Shown here piece by piece: positions 26,476-39,149 of a stretch of 64,000 nucleotides of DNA. Every line of letters begins with the position of its first letter. Positions within the stretch are counted from its first letter, which is position 1. The position numbers were made by a program, and so were the translations under genes. A model generated the notes under the pieces. The model worked only from the letters and a program-made list of their open reading frames with translations. It ran no database searches and was not told where the DNA came from. Source of the DNA: Coralloluteibacterium stylophorae (GTDB lineage Bacteria > Pseudomonadota > Gammaproteobacteria > Xanthomonadales > Xanthomonadaceae); the NCBI RefSeq assembly GCF_018122625.2, contig NZ_JAGQFT020000005.1, forward strand, positions 124,001 through 188,000, in the 5' to 3' direction.

Positions 26476-27939
26476 ATGCAGGCGGTCGAGGCAGGCGAGG
26501 ATCGTGTCGGCACGGGAGTGGCCGGGCTCGACGACATCCTGGGCGGCGGGCTGCCGCGCGGCGAGCTGCACCTCGTTCGCGGCGATGCCGGGACCGGCAA
26601 GACCACGCTGGGGCTGCAGTTCCTGCTCGAGGGCGCGGCGGCGGGGGAGCGGGCGCTGTACCTGAGCTTCGCGCAGTCGCAGACGGGGCTGCGCAGGATC
26701 GCCGCCGCCCACGGCTGGTCGCTGCAGGGGGTCGAGGTCCTCCAGCTTCCCGGCGCGGATGCCGGCGCCGGTCGGCAGGAACAGACGCTCTTCCATACCG
26801 CGGATGTGGAGCTGCGCGAGGCCACCGCCGCCGTGATCGAGGCGGTGGAGCGGGTACGGCCGGAGCGCGTGGTGATCGACACCATGACCACCCTGCGCCT
26901 GCTCGCCGACGGCGGGTTGCGCTACCGGCGCCAGCTGCTGGGCCTGCGCGGCTTCTTCGACGCCCGCCCGTGCACCGTGCTGCTGCTCGACGGCGCCGGC
27001 CAGGACGCCGCGCTCGACGACACCGTCTACGGCATCCTGCGGCTGGAGCGGGTCGTCCCCGAGTACGGGAACGTCCGGCGCCGCCTGTCGGCGGTCAAGA
27101 TGCGCGGCGTGGAGTTCCACGGCGGCCACCACACCTTCCGCATCCGCACCGGCGGCATCCAGGTCTATCCGCGGCTGAAGCCGGCCTGCATGGATACGCC
27201 GGGCAACTGGGAGGTGCGGACCAGCGGCGTGCGCGGGATCGATGCGCTGCTGGGCGGCGGGCTCGAACACGGCACCGCCTGCCTGGTGGTCGGCCCCACC
27301 GGCACCGGCAAGACCTCGGTGGCGACGCTCTACGCCTACTCGGCCGCGCGCAACGGCGAGACGGCGGCCGTGTTCTGCTTCGACGAGCGCCGCGAGACGT
27401 TCCTGATGCGCGCCCGCGGGCTCGGCATGGACCTCGAGCCGCTCCTCGAACGCGGCACCCTGATCCTGCGCAGCGTCAGCACCGCCGAGTTCGCGCCGGG
27501 CGAATTCGCGCAGATCGTGCGCGAGGCGGTGGAGCGCCAGCGCGCCCGGGTGGTGATGCTCGACAGCCTGACCGGCTACTTCCACGCGATGCCGCAGGAA
27601 GAGGCGCTGCTGGCGCAGATGCACGACCTGCTCGCCTATCTCGGCCGGCAGGGCGTGCTCTCGCTGCTGGTGGTCGCGCAGCACGGGATTGCGGGCGACC
27701 ACATGCGCGGTCCGCTGGACGTCAGCTACATGGCCGACGCGGTGGTCCTGCTGCGCCACTTCGAGGCGGACGGCCAGGTGCGCAAGGCGATCTCGGTGCT
27801 CAAGAAGCGCAACGGCTCCCACGAGAGCACGATCCGTGAACTGCTGCTCTCCGGCGATGGAGTGGCGGTGGGCGAGCCGATCGCCGGCTTCGTCGGGCTG
27901 CTCTCCGGCAACCCGACGCTCCGGCCCGAGGCGCGCTGA
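26476..27939 (+). CDS. KaiC-like dual RecA-type ATPase
   Basis: A 487-residue protein with two tandem KaiC domains. The first begins [24 protein letters not shown] with Walker [10 protein letters not shown] at residues 36-44 and Walker B RVVIDTM. The second begins [18 protein letters not shown] with Walker [10 protein letters not shown] at 273-281 and Walker B VVMLDSL. The catalytic Glu of KaiC CI (SFEE) is absent in domain 1 (LYLSFAQS), while domain 2 keeps FCFDER. So only the second half may hydrolyse ATP well. KaiA and KaiB are absent; such KaiC homologues in proteobacteria act in signalling with histidine kinases, and a receiver/kinase gene follows 11 nt downstream. Start chosen at ATG 26476 with GGAG at 26465-26468; GTG 26470 is also possible. 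Confidence 0.88.
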   Translation: MQAVEAGEDRVGTGVAGLDDILGGGLPRGELHLVRGDAGTGKTTLGLQFLLEGAAAGERALYLSFAQSQTGLRRIAAAHGWSLQGVEVLQLPGADAGAGRQEQTLFHTADVELREATAAVIEAVERVRPERVVIDTMTTLRLLADGGLRYRRQLLGLRGFFDARPCTVLLLDGAGQDAALDDTVYGILRLERVVPEYGNVRRRLSAVKMRGVEFHGGHHTFRIRTGGIQVYPRLKPACMDTPGNWEVRTSGVRGIDALLGGGLEHGTACLVVGPTGTGKTSVATLYAYSAARNGETAAVFCFDERRETFLMRARGLGMDLEPLLERGTLILRSVSTAEFAPGEFAQIVREAVERQRARVVMLDSLTGYFHAMPQEEALLAQMHDLLAYLGRQGVLSLLVVAQHGIAGDHMRGPLDVSYMADAVVLLRHFEADGQVRKAISVLKKRNGSHESTIRELLLSGDGVAVGEPIAGFVGLLSGNPTLRPEAR

Positions 27940-27950
27940 GCGGGGGCGCG

Positions 27951-28999
27951 ATGGACGCCGGCGCAGGGAGCGGAGCGGCAGTCATGGTGCTGGCGCCACT
28001 CGGGCGCGACGCGGAGCTGGTGCGCCGGACGCTGGCGGAGGCCGGACAGGCCTGCCGTGTCTGTCCTTCGATGCACATCCTGGACGCCGAGCCGCTCGAC
28101 GGGATCGCGGTTCTCGTGGTCACCGAGGAGGTGCTCTCGACGGAGGCCCTGCGCCTGCTGCGCGCGCGGCTGGAAGCGCAGCCGCCGTGGTCGACGCTGC
28201 CGCTGATCGCCTTCAGCGCGCGCGGAGGCAGCGGCGCCGCCTGGGCCGGACTCGAGGCCTGCACCTCCGCCGGCCTGGTGCTGCTGGAGCGGCCTATCCG
28301 GATCGAAAGCTTCGTGTCGATCGTGCGTGCTGCGGTGGCGGCGCGGCGGCGCCAGTTCCAGCTCCGCGACGAGCTCGCCGCACGGGCTGCGGCCGAGGCG
28401 CCGCGCGGATGCTGGCAGGGGAGATGAGGCACCGCATCAAGAACTCGCTGGCCCTGGTCGGGTCGATCGCGGTGCAGACCTTCCGCGGCGATGCGCCGGC
28501 CGGCGCCGCGATGCCGCGCTTCATGGAGCGACTGAAGGCGATCGGGCGTGCGCAGGACGTGCTCACCGGCGACGGCGAGGTCAGCGCGCAGCTGCGCGAG
28601 CTGGTCGAGCGTGCGCTGGAACCGCATCGCGGCGGCGACTGCCGGCGTTTCCGCATCGAGGGGCCGGACCTGCGCCTGCCGGAGGCCAGCGCCACCGCGC
28701 TCGCCATGGCCCTGCACGAGCTCGCGACCAACGCGCTCAAGTACGGCGCGCTGTCGCGCGACGACGGCTGCGTCGTCGTGCGCTGGTGGGTGCAGGCGGA
28801 CGGCAGCGGCGGAGAGCTGCGGATCGAATGGCGCGAGCAGGGCGGGCCACCGGTGGTGTCGCCGGCGCGGCGCGGCTTCGGCTCCGGCCTGGTGGAGCGT
28901 GCGCTCGCCGCGGAACTGCACGGCCGCTGCGTCATCGCCTTCGAGCCCGCGGGCGTGGTCTGCGAGATCCGCGCGCCGCTGCCGCGCGTCGCGGGCTGA
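27951..28999 (+). pseudogene. Receiver-like plus HWE/HisKA_2 histidine kinase, split by a frameshift
   Basis: The first frame (27951-28427) reads MVLAPLGRDAELVRRTLAEAG and LIAFSARGG, a receiver-like fold whose phospho-acceptor Asp is not obvious. It ends with the helix RRRQFQLRDELAARAAAEA. In the next frame from about 28400 come MLAGEMRHRIKNSLALVGSIA (the H-box, His in RHRIKN), MALHELATNALKYGALS (N-box) and GFGSGLVERAL (G-box), ending at 28999. The two frames meet in a run of C and G near 28393-28405; adding one base gives a continuous reading. As written the first part stops at TGA 28425, and the second could start at ATG 28409 without a ribosome binding site. An intact protein would be about 349 residues and would pair with the KaiC-like gene. 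Confidence 0.75.
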
Positions 29000-29015
29000 G
29001 GCTCGGGTCGCGGCC

Positions 29016-29627
29016 TCAGCCGGCGAGGGATTCCGCAGGTGCGACGGTCACGCCCAGCGTCCGCAGCGCCCCGGCGGTGGCGGAGAACTCCGCATCCGAC
29101 AGCGCGCGCGTCGCATCGGCGACGATGGCGGTGCGGAAGCCCAGGCCGGCCGCATCGCGCGCGGTGTAGGCGACGCAGACCTCGGCGGCGAGGCCGGCGA
29201 CGTGGACCTCGTCCACGGCCATCGCGCGCAGCCACTCGCCCAGGCCGGTGCGGTGCCTGCGGCCGTTGTCGAAGAAGCCGGAGTAGCTGTCGACGCGCGG
29301 GTCCATGCCCTTGCGGAAGATCGCCGCGACCGGGCCCACGTCCAGCGCCGCGGCGAAGGCCGCGCCGTCGCTGCCCTGCACGCAGTGGTCGGGCCACAGC
29401 GTCTGCGCGATGCCGTCGAGCTCGATGCGCTCGAACGGCGCGCGTCCGGCGTGCTGCGAGGCGAAGCTCATGTGCGTCGGCGGATGCCAGTCCTGGGTCG
29501 CCACCACCAGCGGATAGCGGCGGACCAGGGCGTTGACCACCGGGAGGATGGCGTCGCCGCCGGCCACCGGCAGGCGCCCGCCGGGCAGGAAATCGTTCTG
29601 AATGTCGACGAGGACGAGGGCGCGCAT
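29016..29627 (-). CDS. pncA: Nicotinamidase
   Basis: A 203-residue isochorismatase-fold amidohydrolase that converts nicotinamide to nicotinate for NAD salvage. LVLVDIQNDFLPGGRLPVAGGD gives the catalytic Asp8 and the metal-site lead-in. TQDWHPPTHMSFAS supplies the metal-binding Asp and His. FRKGMDPRVDSYSGFFD has the catalytic Lys, and LAAEVCVAYTARDA the nucleophilic Cys. All parts of the Asp-Lys-Cys triad are present. The start ATG at 29627 directly precedes this motif series; an upstream in-frame extension is low in protein character. Confidence 0.93.
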   Translation of the reverse strand: MRALVLVDIQNDFLPGGRLPVAGGDAILPVVNALVRRYPLVVATQDWHPPTHMSFASQHAGRAPFERIELDGIAQTLWPDHCVQGSDGAAFAAALDVGPVAAIFRKGMDPRVDSYSGFFDNGRRHRTGLGEWLRAMAVDEVHVAGLAAEVCVAYTARDAAGLGFRTAIVADATRALSDAEFSATAGALRTLGVTVAPAESLAG

Positions 29628-29776
29628 GGCAGAGGGACGTGGGGGGAGCCGCGATGGATACCCGAGCCGGGCGTCCATGTCCAAAGCCTCGCGCACGCGG
29701 CGGATGCGCATCGTCGCGGCGCGACCGGACCGGCATCATGGCGATCCCCGCGTCGCACGCGCCCGGCCCGCCCGCC

Positions 29777-31390
29777 ATGCCCCGTCGTTTCCGCCTCTGC
29801 CTCCTGCTCCTCGGCGCCGCCGTCGTGGCCGCCTGCGCGCAGCGGCCGCCCGCGCCGCCGACGGCGCCGGAGATCGCGGTCGACGGCGGACGGCTGCGCG
29901 GCGAGCGCGGCGACGGCGTCGAGGTGTTCCGCGGCATTCCGTTCGCCGCGCCGCCGGTCGGCGGCAACCGCTGGCGCGCGCCGCAGCCGGTGACGCCCTG
30001 GCAGGGGGTGCGCGAGGCGACCGCGTTCGGGCCGGACTGCATGCAGCTGCCGTTCCCGGGCGATGCCGCGCCGCTGGGCGTGACGCCGGCGGAGGACTGC
30101 CTCTACCTCAACGTCTGGCGTCCGCCCGCAGCCGATGCCGCCGCGCTGCCGGTGCTGGTGTGGATCTACGGCGGCGGCTACGTCAACGGCGGCGCCTCGC
30201 CGGCGGTGTACGACGGCAGCGCCTTCGCGCGCGACGGGGTGATCCTGGTCAGCTTCAACTACCGCGTGGGCCGCTTCGGCTTCTTCGCGCATCCGGCGCT
30301 GAGCGCGGCGGCGGAGGGGCCGCTCGGCAACTACGGGCACATGGACCAGATCGCGGCGCTGCAGTGGGTCCGCCGCAACATCGCGGCCTTCGGCGGCGAC
30401 CCGGGCAACGTCACCGTGTTCGGCGAATCCGCCGGCGGTGGCTCGGTCCTGAACCTCGCCATCGCCCCACCCGCGCAGGGCCTGTTCCGGCGCATGGCGG
30501 TCATGTCGGGCGGCGGCCGCTCGCTGATGGGGCCGCTGCGCGACCTCGACATCGACCGCCCGGGCCTGCCCTCGGCCGAGACCGTCGGCATGAACTTCGC
30601 GCGCGGCGTCGGCATCGCCGGCACCGGCCCCGAGGCGCTGCGGGCCCTGCGCGCGCTCCCGGCCGAAAGGGTGCGCGGCGACCTCAACCTCGGCAGCCTC
30701 ATGGCCGCGCCGGCGGTGGCGCCGACCTGGGCCGGCGGGCCGTTTCGCGACGGCCCCGTCGTCGCGGCCACGCCGGAGGAGGCCTACGCCGTTCGCCAGG
30801 CGCCGCTGCCGGTGCTGATCGGCAGCACCAGCGCGGACATCGGCTTCGCCTTCGCCGCAGACATGGAGGCGCTGTTCGCCCCGTTCGGCGACGCCGCGGC
30901 GCGCGCCCGCGCGCTCTACGACCCCGACGGCAGCGGCGACCTGCGTGCGGTGGCGGCGCGCGTCGGCATGGACCGGACCATGACCGAGCCCGCGCGCTAC
31001 ATCGCCGGGCGCACGACCGCCGCCGGCGGGGCCGCCTGGCTGTACCGCTTCGGCTACGTCGCCGAGGCGCTGCGCGACCGCGTGCCCGGCGCGCCGCACG
31101 CCAGCGAGATCCCCTACGTGTTCCAGACCCTGGACGCACGCGACGGTCCCGCGCCCAGCGCCGACGACCGCGCCATGGCCGCCGCCGTCCACGGCTACTT
31201 CGTCTCCTTCGCCCGCGACGGCGACCCCGACCGCGCCGGGCTGCCGCATTGGCCGCGCTACGATGCGCAGCAGCACGCCCTGCTCGAATTCGGGCGGACC
31301 GGCGCAGTCACCGCCGGTCCCGATCCGTGGACCGAGCGCCTGGACCTCATCGAGGCGCAGGCCGAGGCGGTATCGCGGGATGTGGATTAA
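29777..31390 (+). CDS. Type-B carboxylesterase, predicted lipoprotein
   Basis: A 537-residue esterase from ATG 29777; a lipobox, VVAAC, near residue 17 predicts outer-membrane lipoprotein anchoring. FRGIPFAAPPVGGNRWRAPQP and EDCLYLNVWRP are the classical family signatures. VFGESAGGGSVLNLA carries the nucleophile Ser, SADIGFAFA the Glu/Asp region, and PGAPHASEIPYVF the catalytic His. Type-B carboxylesterases hydrolyse a wide range of carboxylic esters. ATG 29738 is an alternative start but would bury the lipobox. No partner gene is apparent. Confidence 0.88.
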   Translation: MPRRFRLCLLLLGAAVVAACAQRPPAPPTAPEIAVDGGRLRGERGDGVEVFRGIPFAAPPVGGNRWRAPQPVTPWQGVREATAFGPDCMQLPFPGDAAPLGVTPAEDCLYLNVWRPPAADAAALPVLVWIYGGGYVNGGASPAVYDGSAFARDGVILVSFNYRVGRFGFFAHPALSAAAEGPLGNYGHMDQIAALQWVRRNIAAFGGDPGNVTVFGESAGGGSVLNLAIAPPAQGLFRRMAVMSGGGRSLMGPLRDLDIDRPGLPSAETVGMNFARGVGIAGTGPEALRALRALPAERVRGDLNLGSLMAAPAVAPTWAGGPFRDGPVVAATPEEAYAVRQAPLPVLIGSTSADIGFAFAADMEALFAPFGDAAARARALYDPDGSGDLRAVAARVGMDRTMTEPARYIAGRTTAAGGAAWLYRFGYVAEALRDRVPGAPHASEIPYVFQTLDARDGPAPSADDRAMAAAVHGYFVSFARDGDPDRAGLPHWPRYDAQQHALLEFGRTGAVTAGPDPWTERLDLIEAQAEAVSRDVD

Positions 31391-31420
31391 GGTCGTCGCC
31401 TCTCCGCCCGGCTCACGCGC

Positions 31421-31660
31421 ATGCCCGACGACGTCGCCGCCCACATCGCGGCCCTCGAGGCCGACCGCCAGCGCGTCTCGCGCCTGCTCCACGACGACAT
31501 CGGCCAGGCCCTGACCGCGGCCGTGCTCAACCTGCAGTTCGCCGGCGACGCCCCGCTCGACCCGGACAGCCGCGACGAGGTGGTGGCCGAACTTAGGGGC
31601 GCCATCGCCCGCCTGCGCGACATCTCCCTGGCGCTGGGGAGGCCGCTGGATCCCTCCTGA
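31421..31660 (+). CDS. Stand-alone HisKA_3-like dimerisation/phosphoacceptor mini-protein
   Basis: Only 79 residues: a coiled helix (HIAALEADRQRVSRLL), then HDDIGQALTAAVLNLQF, and a second helix RDEVVAELRGAIARLRDISLAL. The HD-D/E-x-GQAL box is the H-box of the HisKA_3 (NarX/DegS-type) kinases, with the phosphorylatable His at about residue 24, and the two helices form the dimerisation hairpin. There is no ATPase domain, and nothing kinase-like follows; the next feature is a repeat. It could be a relay partner that is phosphorylated by another kinase, or a truncated relic. No Shine-Dalgarno was found before ATG 31421, 30 nt after the esterase stop. Confidence 0.6.
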   Translation: MPDDVAAHIAALEADRQRVSRLLHDDIGQALTAAVLNLQFAGDAPLDPDSRDEVVAELRGAIARLRDISLALGRPLDPS

Positions 31661-31777
31661 GCGATCGACCGGCCCTGCCGGGCGGCCGCGACTCCTGCGT
31701 CGGCGTGCACGGGCACGGGCTCGCGCGCCGCCAGCGCAGGTGCGCGTGGCGCTCTTCATGCAGGTCTTGCTGGTGTA

Positions 31778-31886
31778 CTCCCTCCCCCTCGTGGGGGGAG
31801 GGTGCAGGGCAGCCGCGGATCTGGTCGCCCCGCGTGCTGCGAGCGCCTCGCCCGCTCTCCCGGACCTCCCTCCACGAGGGGGAAGG
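31778..31886. repeat. Inverted doublet of CTCCCTCCCC hairpins (REPIN-like)
   Basis: A first hairpin, CTCCCTCCCCCTCG-TGGGGGGAGGG (31778-31802), is followed by GCAGGGCAGCCGCGG. A second, inverted copy, CCTCCCTCCACGAGGGGGAAGG, lies at 31865-31886. Paired inverted REP elements about 60 bp apart are the REPIN arrangement, moved by RAYT transposases; no RAYT gene is in the window. It fills most of the gap between the HisKA-like gene and a convergent membrane-protein gene, and may act as a terminator. Confidence 0.7.
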
Positions 31887-31903
31887 CCGGAAGCGGGCGC
31901 GGC

Positions 31904-32140
31904 TCAGCGTCCGGGCCGGTAGATCGCGGCGCTGATGCAGGAGAACAGGCTGACGACGAACCAGCCGAAGGGGAACAGCGAGACGGTCAGCACCCAGGTG
32001 ATGGCGCCTGCGATGCAGGCGGCGACGAACCACAGGATCGCCGACAGCACGCGGCCCTGGACCAGCTGGCCGAGGCCGGGAATGAAAAGGCTGCAGATCG
32101 CGGCAATGACGTTGCCGGCGGAACCCTGGCCTGCGCTCAT
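31904..32140 (-). CDS. Small two- to three-helix membrane protein
   Basis: A 78-residue protein starting at ATG 32140 with GGAGGTGTG upstream. Hydrophobic segments are at about residues 12-30 ([19 protein letters not shown]), 33-55 and 58-72. The [13 protein letters not shown] turn is the hallmark of TM2-like or DUF5683-like small proteins with an (I/L)PGLGQ motif. No function is known. Upstream lies the long gap before glgE, so it is divergent from the trehalose cluster. Confidence 0.8.
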   Translation of the reverse strand: MSAGQGSAGNVIAAICSLFIPGLGQLVQGRVLSAILWFVAACIAGAITWVLTVSLFPFGWFVVSLFSCISAAIYRPGR

Positions 32141-32625
32141 GGACACACCTCCGTAGTTCGAGGGGGAAACGACTGCGATCGTCGCCGATCCCCGCGCACG
32201 CACCAGTGAAGGTCGTCACTCCGACCCTTGGCAGGGCGGGCCCGCAGGACGCGCTCCGGGGGGTCGAAGCGCCTCCGGTTGCGGCGGGCATCCCGCGGCT
32301 CCGGGCCTCGGGGGAAGGGCGGTCGCGCACCCGGAGCAGCTCCCGCCGCGACGCCGCGCGAACACATTTCATTGTCGGCATGCATGGTCTTTTGACCGTC
32401 CCCCAGTGCCCGCGCCGCAGCCCTCCGACATGGACGCCCGTTCCGCGCCGCCCGCTTCCAGCCCGCAGGTCCTGCCGCGGCCTCGGTGCGCCGGCCGGGC
32501 GCGCCCGCGGCGCAGTTCCGCCCCTGCATTCCTCCGTGCCGCGGCGCCGCCGCCGGCGCCCGCCTGAGCGCGCGCCGCGATCAGGCCGGACCCTCTTCCT
32601 CCCTTCCCCGCCGAACGCCACGCGC
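32141..32625. other. 485-bp gap between the small membrane protein and glgE
   Basis: No gene is supported here. The base composition drops for about 55 bp at 32345-32400 (CACATTTCATTGTCGGC, then GGTCTTTTGACC, a small palindrome at 32386-32397). This is the only AT-leaning part of the gap and the likeliest site for the promoters of glgE and the divergent small gene, although no clear -35/-10 pair was found. The rest is G+C-rich with unconvincing open frames. Confidence 0.4.
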
Positions 32626-35600
32626 ATGCATGTCTGCCTGATCGCCCCGTCCGCCATCGCCGACCCCGCGTCCTTCGATGCCGCCCTCGCCGCCGCGCGT
32701 CGCGCCGGTTGCGACCACGTCGCCCTGCCGACGCCGTTCGCCGCCGACGCCGAGGGCCGCCTCGCCGACCCGGCCGCGGCCAGCGCCGCGGACGGCGGCG
32801 ATGGCGACGCCGCGCTGCGCCGCCTCGCCGAGGCCGCCGCCGGACATGGTCTGAAGGTGCTGGTCGACCTGCGCATCGACGAGATCGGAGGCGGGGGAGA
32901 GCTCGTCCAGAGCCACCCGCACTGGTTCCGCGCGCGCACCAGCGCGCTGCCCGACCCGCGCGCCGGGCGTGGCGCCGCCGAGATCGCGCAGGCGCGCTTC
33001 GACACGCCCGAGGATGCCGCCGGGCTGGCGCAGTGGTGGGGCGGACGCCTGGGCGCCTGGCTCGGCAGCGGCATCGCCGGCTTCCGCGTCCTGCAGCCGC
33101 AGCGCGCCCCGGCCGAGGCCTGGCGCATGCTCCTGGGCGAGGCGCGCGCAGGCGCCCCGCAGGCGGTGTTCGCCGCCTGGACCCCGGGCCTGGCGCGACA
33201 CGAGCTGCGCGCGCTGGCGGGCGCCGGGTTCGACGCCGCGTTCTCCTCGCTGGCCTGGTGGGACGGGCGCGCGACCTGGTTCTTCGACGAGGACGCCGCC
33301 CTGCGCGCGATCGCGCCGAAGGTCGTCGCCACCGTGGACGCGCCGCTGGCGGATGCCGACGGCGGGCCGGCGCGCCTGCGCAGGATGAAGCTGGCGGCTG
33401 CGCTCGGCGGCGGCTGGGCGGTGGCGTCCGGGGCGCTCGCGACCGCGCCCGAGGCCGCGCCGCAGGGGCCCGGCGATGCGGGCGGCGGCGCGGTGCGCCT
33501 GCGTCCGCTGCTGCAGGACGGCGGCGCGATCAGCGCGATCCTGGTCGAGCGCGCCGATGCGGCGCCGACCCTGGTGCTGGCCAATGCCGACGACGACCAC
33601 CTGGTGCCGGTACCGGCCGCGGCGGTGCTGCATGCGGCGGGCGACATCGGCGCCTTCGTCTGCGACGAGGCCCCTGACGAGCCGATCCACAGCGATGGCG
33701 GCGGCCTGCTGGAGCCCTGCGAGGTCCGCGTCTACCGCGCCGAGACCGCACGCCCGGTGCTGGCCGCGGCCAAGGCGCGGATAGCACCGGAAACCGCCGC
33801 GGATTGGCCACGGGTCAGCATCGAGGCGGTCACCCCGGCGGTCGACGACGGCCGCTTCCCGGTCAAGCGCACCGTCGGCGAACGCGTCTGCGTCGAGGCC
33901 GACGCCTTCTGCGACGGCCACGACCGCATCGCCGTGGCGGTGCTGTGGCGCGCGGCCGACCAGCGCACCTGGAAGAGCGCGCCCATGCGCCAGATCGGCA
34001 ACGACCGCTGGCGCGGCGAGTTCCCGCTGGAGCGCATGGGTCGTCACGAGTTCCGCATCGAGGCGTGGCGCGACGTGTTCGCCACGACCCATGCCGACCT
34101 CGAGAAGAAGCGCGCCGCCGGCACCCTGGTGCCGGTCGACGTGCAGGAGGCCGTGGCCCTGGTCGAGGCCGCGCGCGGCCGCTGCAAGGGCACCCTCGGC
34201 AGCACCCTGAAGGGCATCCTCGCCCGCATCGGCAAGGCGCCGGACGACGCGGCGCGGGTCGAGATCGTGCTCGAGCCGGGCACTGCCGACGCCATGGCCC
34301 GCGCCGACGACCGGCCGTTCCGCTCCGAGTACCCGGTGGTGTTCCCGGTCGAGGCGGAGCGCCGCGCCGCGCACTACTCGAGCTGGTACGAGCTGTTCCC
34401 GCGCTCGCAGAGCGGGCAGCCCGGCGTCCACGGCACCTTCGACGACGTCATCCCCAAGCTTCCGCGCATCCGCGCGATGCACTTCGACGTGCTGTACATG
34501 CCGCCGATCCACCCGATCGGCATGAAGAACCGCAAGGGCCGCAACAACGCGGTCACCGCCGAGGAAGGCGAGCCGGGCAGCCCCTACGCGATCGGCTCCG
34601 AAGACGGCGGCCACACCGACATCCATCCCGAGCTCGGCGGCCTCGACGCCTTCCGCCGCCTGCGCGACGCCGCGCACGCCGAAGGCCTCGAGCTCGCGCT
34701 CGACTTCGCCATCCAGTGCGCGCCCGACCATCCGTGGCTGAGCGAGCACAGGGACTGGTTCACCTGGCGCGCCGACGGCTCCATCCCCTACGCCGAGAAC
34801 CCGCCGAAGAAGTACCAGGACATCGTCAACGTCGACTTCTACGCGTCCGGGTCGGTGCCGGCGCTGTGGAACGAACTGCGCGACGTGGTGCTGTTCTGGG
34901 TCAACGAGGGCGTGAAGCTGTTCCGCGTCGACAACCCGCACACCAAGCCGTTCCCGTTCTGGGAGTGGATGATCGCCGAAGTGCGCGGGCGCCATCCCGA
35001 GGTGGTTTTCCTGTCCGAGGCCTTCACCCGGCCGAAGATGATGTACCGGCTGGCCAAGGTCGGCTTCTCGCAGTCCTACACCTACTTCACCTGGCGCAAC
35101 CACAAGGCCGAGATCCAGGCCTACCTCGACGAGCTCAACCACGGCGTGCCGCGCGAGTGCTTCCGCCCGCACTTCTTCGTCAACACGCCCGACATCAACC
35201 CGAAGTTCCTGCAGACCTCCGGCCGCGCCGGGCACCTGATCCGCGCGGCGCTCGCCACCACGCTCTCCGGCCTGTGGGGCATGTACCAGGGCTTCGAGCT
35301 GTGCGAGGCGACGCCGCTGCCGGGCAAGGAGGAGTACCTGGACTCGGAGAAGTACGAGATCCGTGCCTGGCCCGACCGCCGCCCCGGCGACATCGTCGAC
35401 GAGATCACCCGCCTCAACGCGCTGCGCCGGCAGAACCCGGAGCTGCAGACCCACCTGGGCACGCGCTTCTACGTCGCCCACAACGACTACGTCGTCTACT
35501 TCGGCAAGGTCATCGACGACGCCCATCTCGCGCACGGCCGCAGCATGGTGCTGGTGGCGATCAGCCTCGACCCGCACGCGGCGCAGTCGGCCTCGATCGA

Positions 35601-35759
35601 AGTGCCGCTGTGGGAGTTCGGGCTGCCCGACCACGCCAGCGTCGACGTCGACGACCTCTGGGACGGCCGTGGCTTCCAGTGGCACGGCAAGCACCAGCAC
35701 ATCCACCTCGACCCGGTGCGTCCCTTCTCGATCTGGCGCATCCGCGCAGGAGCTCCCGC

Positions 35760-35763
<4 letters not shown>
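32626..35763 (+). CDS. glgE: Alpha-1,4-glucan:maltose-1-phosphate maltosyltransferase GlgE with long N-terminal domain
   Basis: A 1045-residue protein. Residues about 395 to the end match GlgE: a DUF3416 beta-sandwich ([23 protein letters not shown]), the catalytic GH13_3 barrel with [31 protein letters not shown], nucleophile Asp769 ([10 protein letters not shown]) and acid Glu798 (LSEAFTRPK), and a C-terminal beta domain. It transfers maltosyl units from maltose-1-phosphate to growing alpha-1,4-glucan. Actinobacterial GlgE is about 700 residues. The extra 390 N-terminal residues look like a degenerate alpha-amylase barrel ([13 protein letters not shown], then [11 protein letters not shown], where an active enzyme would have GFRxD). 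The stop overlaps the treS-mak start, ATGA. Confidence 0.93.
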
Positions 35764-39145
<3,382 letters not shown>

Positions 39146-39149
<4 letters not shown>

